DNA of 24,645 bases from Eshraghiella sp964414835 (GTDB lineage Bacteria > Bacillota > Clostridia > Lachnospirales > Lachnospiraceae). Shown here piece after piece: positions 8,374-16,001 of the stretch; position 1 is the stretch's first letter, and each line of letters starts with the position of its first letter. The DNA lies in contig CAYPWY010000028.1 in the NCBI GenBank assembly GCA_964414835.1, positions 1 to 24,645 on the forward strand. Reading direction: 5' to 3'. Both the position numbers and the translations under genes were made by a program. The notes beneath the pieces were generated by a model. The model saw nothing but the letters and a program-made list of their open reading frames with translations. It was not told the DNA's origin and ran no database searches.

Positions 8374-9462
8374 TTATCCGGCAATCTTGCCAATCATATT
8401 AGTGTCAAGCTCTTTAATACCATATATGAGGTCAAATGATACTCTGTCAGTTTTAGTCTTGATGTCATAGTCGTATACAACCCTGACTCCGATACCGTCA
8501 GCGCTGGCATATGCAGCGTTGTTAGCTCCCATAGGAAGCTCAAGATTACGTGTAACAAGCGCAATACCGTTACGGTGGAATACTGCTGATTCAGGATTTC
8601 TAATTACAACAGCTTCCGTTTCCGTAAAGGACTTATGTATTTTCTGGTTAATATTAATAGTTCCTATAGCGCCTGATGCGGCAGTCTTATCTTCAGTAAA
8701 TGCATAGAGATAACCGTCAATAATGAAATAATCTCCATTCTTTATTGTTGCTGATGCGGCAGTTACACTTGATAATGCTACTTTTGATTCACCTTTTACA
8801 GCTGTTACCTTAAATGCAGTAGCCGTACCTGCGTTTCCTGAAGACGGCATGTTCTGGTCCATAAATGTATCAAAACCATACAGCCTGCCAAGTGCAGCTT
8901 CCCTTAATGCGTCTGTAGAATTAGCGTAAGCGGCATTAGAAAGGTCACCGGATATATACCTGTACTGATGAGTAGGATTGAGGACTGCACGCCTCATTGC
9001 TTTTGGTACTTTCCTGATATTAAAATTCTTATCTGCCTGCGCGAGGTCATCAAGCGGTTTTGTTGTGTTTCCGTTAATGGTGAAACCTGCTTTCTGAAGC
9101 GCTACTGCTGCAAGGTCTTCATCTACAGCCTGTGCTATAGCCTGCATGGCCGGAGTGATAATCTGACTGCTGAAATCGTTAATATTAAGCGTCATTTCTC
9201 TTGATGTTACCGGAACTGTAATATCCCTGAACCGGTCCATCTTTACATCTACAGAACCTTCTGTAGCATCCTGATCTTCAGTAGTTCCGGTAAAATTCTG
9301 TGCAACAAATTTCGCCGGCTTTCTGATTGTTATGGTATCGCCAACGTTTACAAATTCGTTTGAATAATCTCTGTGTACAAGATTAGCCATAACGAGGCTG
9401 TTTAAAAGAACTGCAAGTGCCTCATTGGCTACAATGTTTGGTGTTAAAAATGTGTTTGGCAT
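8374..9462 (-). CDS. Major capsid protein (P22 coat-like)
   Basis: A 362-aa protein beginning MPNTFLTPNIVANEALAVLLNSLVMANLVHRDY, followed by GDTITIRKPAKFVAQNF and FRDITVPVTSREMTLNINDFS. This is the N-terminal arrangement I associate with P22 coat-family (HK97-fold) capsid proteins of Firmicutes phages. A middle insertion (about residues 215-260, GDYFIIDGYLYAFTEDKTAAS) is in the position of an accessory domain. The end (ASADGIGVRVVYDYDIKTKTDRVSFDLIYGIKELD) is the usual closing strand region. It follows the scaffold gene by 25 bases with AAAGGAATT as ribosome site. No cleavable N-terminal delta domain or fused protease is seen, so assembly depends on the separate scaffold. Confidence 0.92.
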   Translation of the reverse strand: MPNTFLTPNIVANEALAVLLNSLVMANLVHRDYSNEFVNVGDTITIRKPAKFVAQNFTGTTEDQDATEGSVDVKMDRFRDITVPVTSREMTLNINDFSSQIITPAMQAIAQAVDEDLAAVALQKAGFTINGNTTKPLDDLAQADKNFNIRKVPKAMRRAVLNPTHQYRYISGDLSNAAYANSTDALREAALGRLYGFDTFMDQNMPSSGNAGTATAFKVTAVKGESKVALSSVTAASATIKNGDYFIIDGYLYAFTEDKTAASGAIGTININQKIHKSFTETEAVVIRNPESAVFHRNGIALVTRNLELPMGANNAAYASADGIGVRVVYDYDIKTKTDRVSFDLIYGIKELDTNMIGKIAG

Positions 9463-9487
9463 GATTTAATCAATTCCTTTCTGTTAT

Positions 9488-10072
9488 TTATTCGTTTTTT
9501 TGCTGTTTTCTCCATTTAAGATAGGTGGCTGTATCCATAGTATTAGGGTCGCCTGTAATTGGTTCACTGCCTCCTTTATTGCTTGTATTAAATCTTGCGG
9601 CACCTGCTGCTTCATCTGATACAAAGGCTGTATTATCAGCTTCTTTTTCAGCGGCAAGAAGGTCGTTAAATCCAATCAGCTTACCATCCTTTACGGTTAC
9701 ATTATCAGCTATCTTGCTTCTAATGCTTTCTTCAGCAGCTTTTGATGAAAATTTGACGTCTTTAAATGCTTCATCAAGCAAAGCATTTTTTTCTTCCAAA
9801 GCTTCCTTGTTCTTTACATCCTTATCAAGCTGCTCATATTTTTCTTTCCACTCATCACGGGCCTTTGCAATGCCGTCAATGTCCTTGCCTTCAAGCTCTT
9901 TTAAAGCAGTTTCGGAAGTCTCGGCCTTTGTTTTCCAGTCGTCACGTTCCCCTTCGGCTTTCTTAACCTTTTTGTCCATTTCTTCCCGGCTTACAAAATC
10001 ACCGTCAAATTTGCTTTTAATTGCATCCGTGATTTCTACACCTAATTTTTCAAGTTCCTCAATAATTTTCAT
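9488..10072 (-). CDS. Capsid scaffold protein (GP20-family)
   Basis: A 194-aa protein rich in Lys/Glu with a long coiled coil (residues about 30-100: SREEMDKKVKKAEGERDDWK and on). It has a short conserved part around FKDVKFSSKAAEESIRSKI and a positively charged C-terminal tip (ATYLKWRKQQKNE), the typical layout of phage minor structural protein GP20, now known to include scaffolds. The basic C-terminus is where scaffolds bind coat protein. It is directly upstream of the major capsid gene. Start at ATG 10072, with GGAGG nine bases upstream. It lies downstream of the structured leader at 10073-10204. Confidence 0.9.
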   Translation of the reverse strand: MKIIEELEKLGVEITDAIKSKFDGDFVSREEMDKKVKKAEGERDDWKTKAETSETALKELEGKDIDGIAKARDEWKEKYEQLDKDVKNKEALEEKNALLDEAFKDVKFSSKAAEESIRSKIADNVTVKDGKLIGFNDLLAAEKEADNTAFVSDEAAGAARFNTSNKGGSEPITGDPNTMDTATYLKWRKQQKNE

Positions 10073-10204
10073 TTCGTATCCTCCAATAAAAGTTTTTTAT
10101 CCGGTCAGCCCGGCATTTAGATTCTGCTATTTGAACCATAGCTGGCAATGCAGGTCAGGGAATCGAACCCTAAGTAATAACCACTCCTGCAAAATAACAG
10201 CATT
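10073..10204 (-). other. Structured untranslated leader with tRNA T-arm mimic before scaffold
   Basis: This stretch has no gene but unusual secondary structure on the minus strand. At 10191-10149 a six-to-seven-bp stem (TGCAGGA/ACCTGCA) encloses 12 nt and a perfect T-arm look-alike: TAGGG, loop TTCGATT, CCCTG. At 10142-10126 a 5-bp stem GCTAT/ATAGC holds a 7-nt loop GGTTCAA. At 10113-10101 CCGG/CCGG pairs round a 5-nt loop. The last 25 nt carry the scaffold ribosome site. There is no D-arm or anticodon arm, so it is not a tRNA. It may be a processed RNA, a leader controlling scaffold/capsid synthesis, or a decayed tRNA. Confidence 0.5.
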
Positions 10205-10231
10205 AAAAAAGCACCTGCATTTGCAAGTGCT
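10205..10231 (-). terminator. Intrinsic terminator between head genes and scaffold leader
   Basis: On the minus strand a 9-bp stem AGCACTTGC/GCAGGTGCT (one G-T wobble) closes a 4-nt loop and is followed by six T. It comes after the zinc-ribbon gene and before the scaffold leader, so transcription of scaffold and capsid must either read through it or start downstream. I see no convincing promoter between it and scaffold. Confidence 0.85.
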
Positions 10232-10255
10232 ATGTTTGCTTGTATTAATTATAAT

Positions 10256-10309
10256 TCAGTCATTTTCAATAACGTAAAGCATTCTGGATACAGCTTTGAA
10301 ATTGTCCAT
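10256..10309 (-). CDS. Possible 17-aa leader-size ORF (YjcQ-like start)
   Basis: A tiny frame, MDNFKAVSRMLYVIEND, starts three bases after the zinc-ribbon stop with AGAGGG nine bases upstream. The first residues resemble the N-terminus I remember for YjcQ-family phage proteins (MDNFK...), which would make this a truncated remnant. The rest of such a protein is not found in any frame downstream, and the next bases form the terminator. It could equally be chance. Confidence 0.2.
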   Translation of the reverse strand: MDNFKAVSRMLYVIEND

Positions 10310-10311
10310 AA

Positions 10312-10485
10312 TCACAACCCTCTTATTGATTCTGATATGCACCCATTAGTTTCACACTTCACGCAAACAGAATTTCCATACTTTTTATATTGCAATTCCT
10401 TACCACAACGAGGACATATTACTTTTATATTAGGATTAATCATTTTATATTCAATTGTATCATATTCATTCTGGGTCATATCCAT
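10312..10485 (-). CDS. Small zinc-ribbon protein
   Basis: A 57-aa protein (MDMTQNEYDTIEYKMINPNI...) with a clear zinc-ribbon: CPRC at residues 24-27 and CVKC at 41-44, plus a further Cys at 49. AAGGAGG lies 9 bases before ATG 10485, one of the best ribosome sites in the window, so it is probably expressed even though it is short. It overlaps the last 20 bases of the minor head gene and ends before the terminator at 10231. The function is unknown. Zinc-ribbon peptides of this size are common next to phage head genes and could bind nucleic acid or a structural protein. If the C-terminal domain of the upstream protein were toxic to the producer, this adjacent gene would be the only candidate partner, but nothing in it supports that. 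Confidence 0.75.
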   Translation of the reverse strand: MDMTQNEYDTIEYKMINPNIKVICPRCGKELQYKKYGNSVCVKCETNGCISESIRGL

Positions 10486-12028
10486 ATATTATCCTCCTTG
10501 CTTCTTTGTTATACACTACTTTAACTCCAGCTTCTTTTGCTCTATCATACGCATCAAGCATTAACTGCCTTCGTTCTTTATCCGACAAATTAGGTGTATT
10601 AATAGCAGCGCAATAACTTGCTCTAAACTCGTCTCTCCAATCTCCTACTGCAAAATTAGACGGATGGTTCTTCATATGTCCGTAATATTCATGCGCTAAA
10701 ACTGCTTTTTCACTAAGCGAATCCCTATTATTATGTGACTCTGTATCAGGAAATATGTCACCTCGTATATTAATAATATTCTTACTATCAGAAAAGCCTG
10801 TCTGTAAACCTGTATTATAATTTAAAACATCTCTAGGAATTTTAAGTTCATCAGCATATCTGTTTATTGTATTTATTTGTTCTTCATCTAAAATAATAAA
10901 CGGACTCTTACGCATTCCGTTTGCCATATTTCTAATATCAATTATACTCCTATGTCCATCTTTTGCAATAGATTCTTTGCTGTTCTGACAACTAATACTC
11001 TCTTCCAACACCTTTTTTACATCTTTTGGAACTCCTTCACACTCTGATGCGGTCTTATATGCTAACTTTTTGCGTTCTGCATCACGTTTCTTGCGCTTTT
11101 CTCTCTTTTCTTCCTGACGTCTATTGTATTCTTCTTCATTTTCCTTTACATCATACTGCTCCTGATTGTTCTCCATAAATTCTGGAAAAAAAGGACTAAA
11201 GCTATGCCGGCAATTCCATCCGCAAAGCCCTGCGCCTGTTCCATACCCTGTTGTTTCTTTAAAATTCTGGTATTTTTTATCACTTCCATGTATCTTAAAT
11301 ACCTTGCCCTGCCATTCAGCATGTGACGGTCTCGCCCCCAAATGGCTTGATACAAGGAAATGCTCACATCCTACATCTTTTGCCCTCTGTTCTGATATAT
11401 GCCCTGCCATTTGTGCTACGCCAGTTCTTACACATCTGGAAACTGCTGCCTCTACCGAAGTTCTTTTTCCTGATGGATATGTAACATATATTCCGTCTGC
11501 TTCGGATATTCTTTCTACAGCCTTAGCAATAGCATTTGTATAGGAATCATATCCCCTTGTGACGGCAAGATATATACTGTCACACTCATTAATAAATGTA
11601 CGCTGTGCTACATCAGCTGTAGTTCTTGTAAGATTGTATATAGAACCGTTACAAGCTGTATAATCAGCCTCAATCATTGCCCTGTACCGGTCAGACAGCT
11701 TATCAAGCTCCGGTATGCCTGCCTTTTCATATATCTTCTGGTCATTATCAAGAGCTTGCACTCCTGCATCAAGCATAGCCTGTTTTACAATCTCTTCACT
11801 TTGTCCTGTGAATTTAGATAATTCAAGCAGGATATCCTGATACAGATAGCCTGCCTGCTGCATTGATTCTATATTCCATTTATCTGTAGCTGTCAGCATG
11901 TAATCTTCACCGCGTCCTGCCCTTGCCATCATTCTTTCAATTATCCGCTTCATAATATCACTATGAAGCTTTGACGCAAGCTCCTCAGAGGCGTCAGCTA
12001 TACCAGCCATATATTCAGGTGGCAGCAT
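10466..12028 (-). CDS. MuF-type minor head protein with peptidase-like C-terminal extension
   Basis: I start at ATG 12028 (MLPPEYMAGIADASEELASK...), which has GGGGG upstream; the longer frame from 12070 has no ribosome site and overlaps the previous gene. Residues 1-300 match the Phage_min_cap2/MuF-like family: helical N-terminus, then ARPSHAEWQGKVF and GAGLCGWNCRHSFSPF, the conserved C-terminal signature. These proteins are injected or ejected with DNA and attach to the portal. A charged coiled linker (about 300-345) leads to an extra domain (about 360-520) with VLAHEYYGHMKNHP and GDWRDEFRASYCAAINTPNLSD. The His-Glu...His plus a later Glu resembles metallopeptidase ligands, but the spacing is HExxxH rather than HExxH. 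MuF proteins with variable C-terminal effectors are known in temperate phages; activity here is inference. Confidence 0.86.
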   Translation of the reverse strand: MLPPEYMAGIADASEELASKLHSDIMKRIIERMMARAGRGEDYMLTATDKWNIESMQQAGYLYQDILLELSKFTGQSEEIVKQAMLDAGVQALDNDQKIYEKAGIPELDKLSDRYRAMIEADYTACNGSIYNLTRTTADVAQRTFINECDSIYLAVTRGYDSYTNAIAKAVERISEADGIYVTYPSGKRTSVEAAVSRCVRTGVAQMAGHISEQRAKDVGCEHFLVSSHLGARPSHAEWQGKVFKIHGSDKKYQNFKETTGYGTGAGLCGWNCRHSFSPFFPEFMENNQEQYDVKENEEEYNRRQEEKREKRKKRDAERKKLAYKTASECEGVPKDVKKVLEESISCQNSKESIAKDGHRSIIDIRNMANGMRKSPFIILDEEQINTINRYADELKIPRDVLNYNTGLQTGFSDSKNIINIRGDIFPDTESHNNRDSLSEKAVLAHEYYGHMKNHPSNFAVGDWRDEFRASYCAAINTPNLSDKERRQLMLDAYDRAKEAGVKVVYNKEARRIIYGYDPE

Positions 12029-12033
12029 ATATA

Positions 12034-12477
12034 TCAGCCCCCTACTATCCTGTTGACCAGACGGAGCCATGATTTACCATGATTATCTTTTGCCGCTTCA
12101 AACCACTTTGCTACAACCTTTGGATGAGCTGATTTATCAAAATCAAGCGGCTTGTTTGTAACTACTTTCTTTTCGCCCTTCTTAGCATAAGCGCTGCCTG
12201 AACCAACACCAACCATTACCTTACCTTCGTACAAAAAGCGTCCATACGGCCCTGCTCCTGCAACAACAACTCCGGTTCCGGCTATAGCCATGCTTTCTGC
12301 AGCGGTGCGTTGAATAAAATCCCCTGTCACTAATGGCATATATGGCTTCATATCATTCATTATCTGAGTATCAAGCATAAACTGTGCCTTATTTATGTTT
12401 CTTGCAATTCTGTCAAGCTTAATATTGCAGTCAACAACATTGTTCCTGTATCGTATATTAGGAAATTCAACAGCCAT
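12034..12477 (-). CDS. Minor capsid / head completion-type protein
   Basis: A 147-aa protein starting at ATG 12477 (MAVEFPNIRYRNNVVD...); GAGGAG is eleven bases upstream. A GTG at 12489 that overlaps the portal stop would add four residues. The layout (helical N-terminus IKLDRIARNINKAQFMLDTQ, then VTGDFIQRTAAESMAIAGTG, GPYGRFLYEG and a basic middle KKGEKKVVTNKPLDF, ending in HPKVVAKWFEAAKD) resembles the HK97 gp10/Minor_capsid_2 group: the tyrosine- and glycine-rich GPYGRFLYEG is the element I rely on. Its place between portal and MuF is unusual for that fold, which normally follows the capsid gene. It could instead be a portal-associated minor protein. Confidence 0.65.
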   Translation of the reverse strand: MAVEFPNIRYRNNVVDCNIKLDRIARNINKAQFMLDTQIMNDMKPYMPLVTGDFIQRTAAESMAIAGTGVVVAGAGPYGRFLYEGKVMVGVGSGSAYAKKGEKKVVTNKPLDFDKSAHPKVVAKWFEAAKDNHGKSWLRLVNRIVGG

Positions 12478-12485
12478 ATATAGCG

Positions 12486-13883
12486 TCACTCCTCATCATC
12501 AAACATTGTCTTAGGTTTATTAAGGTCTTTCTGAAGCTCTTCGTATTCTTCACGTGTCATGCCTTCAAACTTTTCAAAGAACTTCCATGCCGGAATCTTC
12601 CCCTGAACTACGTAATTCCACCAATTAGCTCTGTCTTCTTCGTAGTTGTATGTTATATCCCCAAAATTAAATACAGTTTCGTATGAACCTGCAGGTGCAT
12701 ATTTATATAAATCCGCAATAATATTGAGCGCATATATAAGGTCATTAATAGCGGATTTAAGTGCGTCTCTTATATCTTTGATCGTTTGAATAGTATCCCT
12801 GTCATCTGCTTCAACCTGTGTAGCAGTTATCATACCTGTCTGCTTGTCTATTCCAAATGCTCCCTGCGAAAAACCGCAAAGCGTACCTATGATTGAAAGC
12901 CTGTTATTAATATCTTTCCATCTGCTTTCAGTTAGCAGTGTAGGCACATGCTCATGTATGCTTCCTTCATCAATCCCTGATTCAATGCCCCTTATAAAAC
13001 GCGGCAGTTTCTTCTGAGGGTTATGCAGCTCATCATATCTCACCGCTTCTTCAGGAACAAATGTAATGTGCTTGCTGTCGTCTACTTCCGCGTCATTTCT
13101 GCTCCATGCTATATCGAGACCCTTAAGTGCAGTAACTGCATCAGCAAATATGGCTACTCCATACGCTGAATTCGGGTCAATGATATTAGCCTGAGGATTT
13201 TTAAAATATGCAAACAACGGTCTTTCAAACGGCTCACCATTACTTCTTTCAATGACTGTATCTCTCTGAAGCTCTTTCCAGTCCTCTATTACTGATAACG
13301 ATATCTCTTTTCCTTCTTCATTTTCATTATCTGAAACATATGCTCTGTTAAGTATATAGCACTTACCATCTTTTCCGAGGTAATTCCATTCGTATCTTGT
13401 ATACACCTTATCATTAGCATGCCTTATATCTCTTATAATAACACCCAGTACATTCCCGTCGCTGTCACTGTCCGTTATTACATAGTCCTTATCTTCAATG
13501 CAGTTAATGGAATCAGTTGTAGGTTCAAGGATGATTCCGCCACCTGTTAAGCCTGCCTGCACTTTATCTCTGAGTGTTTTACTTATCAGCTTATCAAATC
13601 TGTCCTGTAACCAAACAGCTCTTACTGAACCTTCGACTTTGACGTCTATATCAAGCGTAACAAGCGACGCTGCTTTTTTAGCAATGAAATTTCCAAAGTT
13701 TAATGTTTCTATGTCATCATCTGCATCCAGCCAGGGCGGCGTACCTTCACTGATGCTCCGCCATAAACCTATTGCATCAGCCATCTTGGAAGACAGCTGA
13801 TTATCTGCTGCCGGATATACTCTTTGTGCCTGAGTTCCAAACATTTTTTTTAACACCGCCTTAAATCTGTCTATTAACCACAT
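12486..13883 (-). CDS. Portal protein
   Basis: A 465-aa protein directly downstream of the large terminase, the universal portal position. The N-terminus (MWLIDRFKAVLKKMFGTQ) is the basic helix seen on SPP1-Gp6/A118-type portals. The middle (FGNFIAKKAASLVTLDIDV, AGLTGGGIILEPTTD, YGVAIFADAVTALKGLDIAWSRND) follows the wing and clip pattern of that family, and the C-terminal helix-rich stretch ends in an acidic tip (KPKTMFDDEE). Twelve portal subunits form the ring for DNA entry and exit, working with the terminase encoded before it. Its stop overlaps or abuts the next gene, so they are co-translated. Confidence 0.92.
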   Translation of the reverse strand: MWLIDRFKAVLKKMFGTQAQRVYPAADNQLSSKMADAIGLWRSISEGTPPWLDADDDIETLNFGNFIAKKAASLVTLDIDVKVEGSVRAVWLQDRFDKLISKTLRDKVQAGLTGGGIILEPTTDSINCIEDKDYVITDSDSDGNVLGVIIRDIRHANDKVYTRYEWNYLGKDGKCYILNRAYVSDNENEEGKEISLSVIEDWKELQRDTVIERSNGEPFERPLFAYFKNPQANIIDPNSAYGVAIFADAVTALKGLDIAWSRNDAEVDDSKHITFVPEEAVRYDELHNPQKKLPRFIRGIESGIDEGSIHEHVPTLLTESRWKDINNRLSIIGTLCGFSQGAFGIDKQTGMITATQVEADDRDTIQTIKDIRDALKSAINDLIYALNIIADLYKYAPAGSYETVFNFGDITYNYEEDRANWWNYVVQGKIPAWKFFEKFEGMTREEYEELQKDLNKPKTMFDDEE

Positions 13884-13896
13884 CTAACCAACTCCG

Positions 13897-15168
13897 TCAG
13901 TATTTCCATCTAAGACGTTTTTGCAGAAACGTCTTGCAGTAATATCTTGTATCATCCATTGCATGGTCTGATTCTTTTACAGGTTCTTCGTTATTACCCT
14001 TGTCATTCCATGCGTACATTCCAAATTCTTTTATGCAGTTTTTGCACTCTTTGTATATAAATAATCTTCTTTTATTCAAAAAGGTCGTAACAATCCGTAT
14101 TCCGTCCAGCACATGGTTATCTGCTGCCTTGCAGATATACTGGCCATGAGTTTTTACACATTCGATAAAACTTGCAGCTGACGGGTCAATTATTATCCGG
14201 GTTACCGGATAGTTGCCAGCCATTTTCTCTAAAAGTTCGTATAAATGTTCGTCATCAAGACGCTTTTCATTTTCACGGCTGTCATAATAAACCTCATCAA
14301 TTCGGGTTGCTGTTTTGCCGTCAAACGCCCATAATCCACATGAAAACGGATTACGTGTACCATAGTCAACCGATATCGTATAGTCTATAATTGTATCCGG
14401 GTCAGGGAGCTCATCAACAACATGTATGTCTTTATCAAACATTGTGTATATAATGCCTTCCGCGATACACCACAGACCTTCTATATACCGTTTGAAGAAT
14501 ACCCCTGTATACATTGAACGATAACGCTCTTTAATCTTTTCAGAAAGACTCAGGTTGTCATTCATTGTAAAATGAAGATATATAATCTTCTTTTCATCCG
14601 CCTTATCAATCCAATTCTTTTTAAACCAATGCTCTGGTCCGTCAGGGTTACAATTAAACCAGTATTTACTGCCATCTACTGAGCATCTTCCTGTCGCCTG
14701 ATTGACAAAGCTTTCAGGCATAAGCGCTACTTCATCAAAAAAGCACCCTGCAAGAGTAATTCCCTGAATTAAATCCTGCGAGCGCTCATCTTTACCACCG
14801 AATATATAAAAATAATTTTCTACATCTCCTCTTCCTCTTGATACTACCAGAAGATTATCTGCTCTATGTTCTTTTATTTTGTATCCTCTTGCTATAAGCA
14901 TAAGCTTAAGCCAGAAAAGCACATTACGTCTGAAAGAACCTATGGTCTTGCCGCACATAGCGAAGTTCTGCATGTCAAATGATGTCATTGCCCATATAAC
15001 AAATGATAAGGACATGCATAATGTCTTCCCGGAACGGATGGCTCCATCAGCTATTATTCCTTCATGGTTATTAACCGGACTGTTTGGAAGCCACCATGTT
15101 AATACCTTTAATTGCTTTTTTGAAAAAGGCTTGAACCTGAATACGGCTTTTTTTATTCTTCCTGCCAT
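13897..15168 (-). CDS. terL: Terminase large subunit (PBSX/XtmB-like)
   Basis: A 423-aa packaging motor. Walker A is GAIRSGKT at residues 42-49. Walker B is CFFDEVAL near 138-144, with the catalytic Glu following Asp. The C-terminal RNase H-like nuclease carries SVDYG near 269, IDPSAASF near 328 and DHAMDDTRYY near 404, the three acidic positions that hold metal ions. Length and order match the PBSX/A118 (pfam Terminase_3) group. It pumps DNA into the prohead and cuts it, working with the small subunit whose gene overlaps its start by 16 bases. All key residues are present, so the enzyme appears intact. Confidence 0.96.
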   Translation of the reverse strand: MAGRIKKAVFRFKPFSKKQLKVLTWWLPNSPVNNHEGIIADGAIRSGKTLCMSLSFVIWAMTSFDMQNFAMCGKTIGSFRRNVLFWLKLMLIARGYKIKEHRADNLLVVSRGRGDVENYFYIFGGKDERSQDLIQGITLAGCFFDEVALMPESFVNQATGRCSVDGSKYWFNCNPDGPEHWFKKNWIDKADEKKIIYLHFTMNDNLSLSEKIKERYRSMYTGVFFKRYIEGLWCIAEGIIYTMFDKDIHVVDELPDPDTIIDYTISVDYGTRNPFSCGLWAFDGKTATRIDEVYYDSRENEKRLDDEHLYELLEKMAGNYPVTRIIIDPSAASFIECVKTHGQYICKAADNHVLDGIRIVTTFLNKRRLFIYKECKNCIKEFGMYAWNDKGNNEEPVKESDHAMDDTRYYCKTFLQKRLRWKY

Positions 15169-15872
15169 ATCTCATCAACCTTTCCTGAAAGAGCTTCAAG
15201 GAATCCGTCATCAGGCACTTCATCCGCATTGTCTGTTTTTGCCTTAAGCAGTTCAAGACGAGCTTTCTGTTCCTCAGTAACTAAATCCCAATTCTTGTGA
15301 ACCATCTCATCATACTGCTTTATAAGCTTGCCAAGCTCCCTCTGAGCCCTTGACTGTGCATTCATAAAAGTAGCCTGCTTATCCCATGCCTGCTGCACTT
15401 CCCATCGTTCTTCTACTATTGAGTCACCATTTTTTTCACCTATACGCTCTATAGTCTTATCAGCACTATTCTTTACATATGCTATCTTTTGAGCACGAAT
15501 AATAGCTGCACGTGCCAGAAGTATATTCTCCCAAAGCATGTCAATAGGGTCTAAAGATGCATTTTCAAACAGCTCAAGTGTTTCCTTTGGAAGATACCTT
15601 GAATAAAACCCATGCTTTTCAGCATTTTTATTTCCTGGGAGAGCTCCCTTACCATTTTTATTTCCCGGCTGCCCTCCGCGCTTGCGCTTTTGCTTACTTG
15701 CAACGTTGCGATTATTGTCCGTTGCGTTGCGATTCCACTTATATCTGTTCTTCCAGCTTCGAACGGTTCCTTCAGGTACATTTAATTGACTAGCTATCTC
15801 AATTAATTTTGCACCTTTATCAAACATATCCTTTGCCTTGTCTATATTAGGATTTCTTGCTTTTGGCACCAT
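15153..15872 (-). CDS. terS: Terminase small subunit
   Basis: A 239-aa protein starting at ATG 15872 (MVPKARNPNIDKAKDMFDKG...) with AGAGGTGG just upstream; an in-frame ATG at 15902 would add ten residues but has no ribosome site. Residues 1-50 form a helix-turn-helix (KLIEIASQLNVPEGTVRSWKNRYKW), the DNA-recognition domain that finds the packaging site. A basic, Gly/Asn-rich linker (KQKRKRGGQPGNKNGKGALPGNKNAEKHGF) follows, then a coiled-coil oligomerisation region and an acidic C-terminus. This is the YqaS/PBSX-type layout. It is the first gene of the late operon. Confidence 0.92.
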   Translation of the reverse strand: MVPKARNPNIDKAKDMFDKGAKLIEIASQLNVPEGTVRSWKNRYKWNRNATDNNRNVASKQKRKRGGQPGNKNGKGALPGNKNAEKHGFYSRYLPKETLELFENASLDPIDMLWENILLARAAIIRAQKIAYVKNSADKTIERIGEKNGDSIVEERWEVQQAWDKQATFMNAQSRAQRELGKLIKQYDEMVHKNWDLVTEEQKARLELLKAKTDNADEVPDDGFLEALSGKVDEIWQEE

Positions 15873-15910
15873 CACCACCTCTTCTATCCGTCTGTTATGC
15901 ATTCTACAAC

Positions 15911-15937
15911 AAAAGAGACCCTGTTAAGGTCTCTTTT
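15911..15937 (-). terminator. 10-bp hairpin upstream of small terminase
   Basis: A perfect 10-bp inverted repeat, AAAAGAGACC/GGTCTCTTTT, closes a 7-nt loop; the A and T ends make it readable as a terminator in both directions. On the minus strand it is followed by GTTGT rather than a pure T run. It lies about 40 bases before the small terminase start and downstream of both promoter-like sites, so transcription into the late genes must pass it. Confidence 0.75.
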
Positions 15938-15947
15938 GCCAAGGAGA

Positions 15948-15976
15948 ATTATAATATGTCAATATGTAGCAACCAA
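15948..15976 (-). promoter_or_regulatory. Second promoter-like site (TATAAT, 17-bp spacer)
   Basis: TATAAT at 15953-15948 is preceded, 17 bases upstream, by TTGGTT at 15976-15971, a weak -35. A TTGACA at 15962-15957 is too close to serve. Any start would be immediately upstream of the hairpin at 15937. Confidence 0.4.
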
Positions 15977-16001
15977 CAACTTTTCATAAATCCACGATAC
16001 T

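Noticed and set aside
10126..10231. A complete tRNA gene on the minus strand using the T-arm at 10172-10156
   Set aside because: The spacing from TGCAGGT in the terminator to ACCTGCA would suit a tRNA length, but no D-stem or anticodon stem can be paired in the 40 bases between, and CCA is out of place.
9525..10277. 250-aa plus-strand frame opposite the scaffold gene
   Set aside because: Ser/Leu/Phe-rich composition is what the antisense of a Lys/Glu coiled coil gives; no ribosome site or family feature.
15957..15962. TTGACA as -35 of the late promoter
   Set aside because: It is only a few bases from the TATAAT at 15953-15948 and downstream of the other -10, so it cannot serve either.
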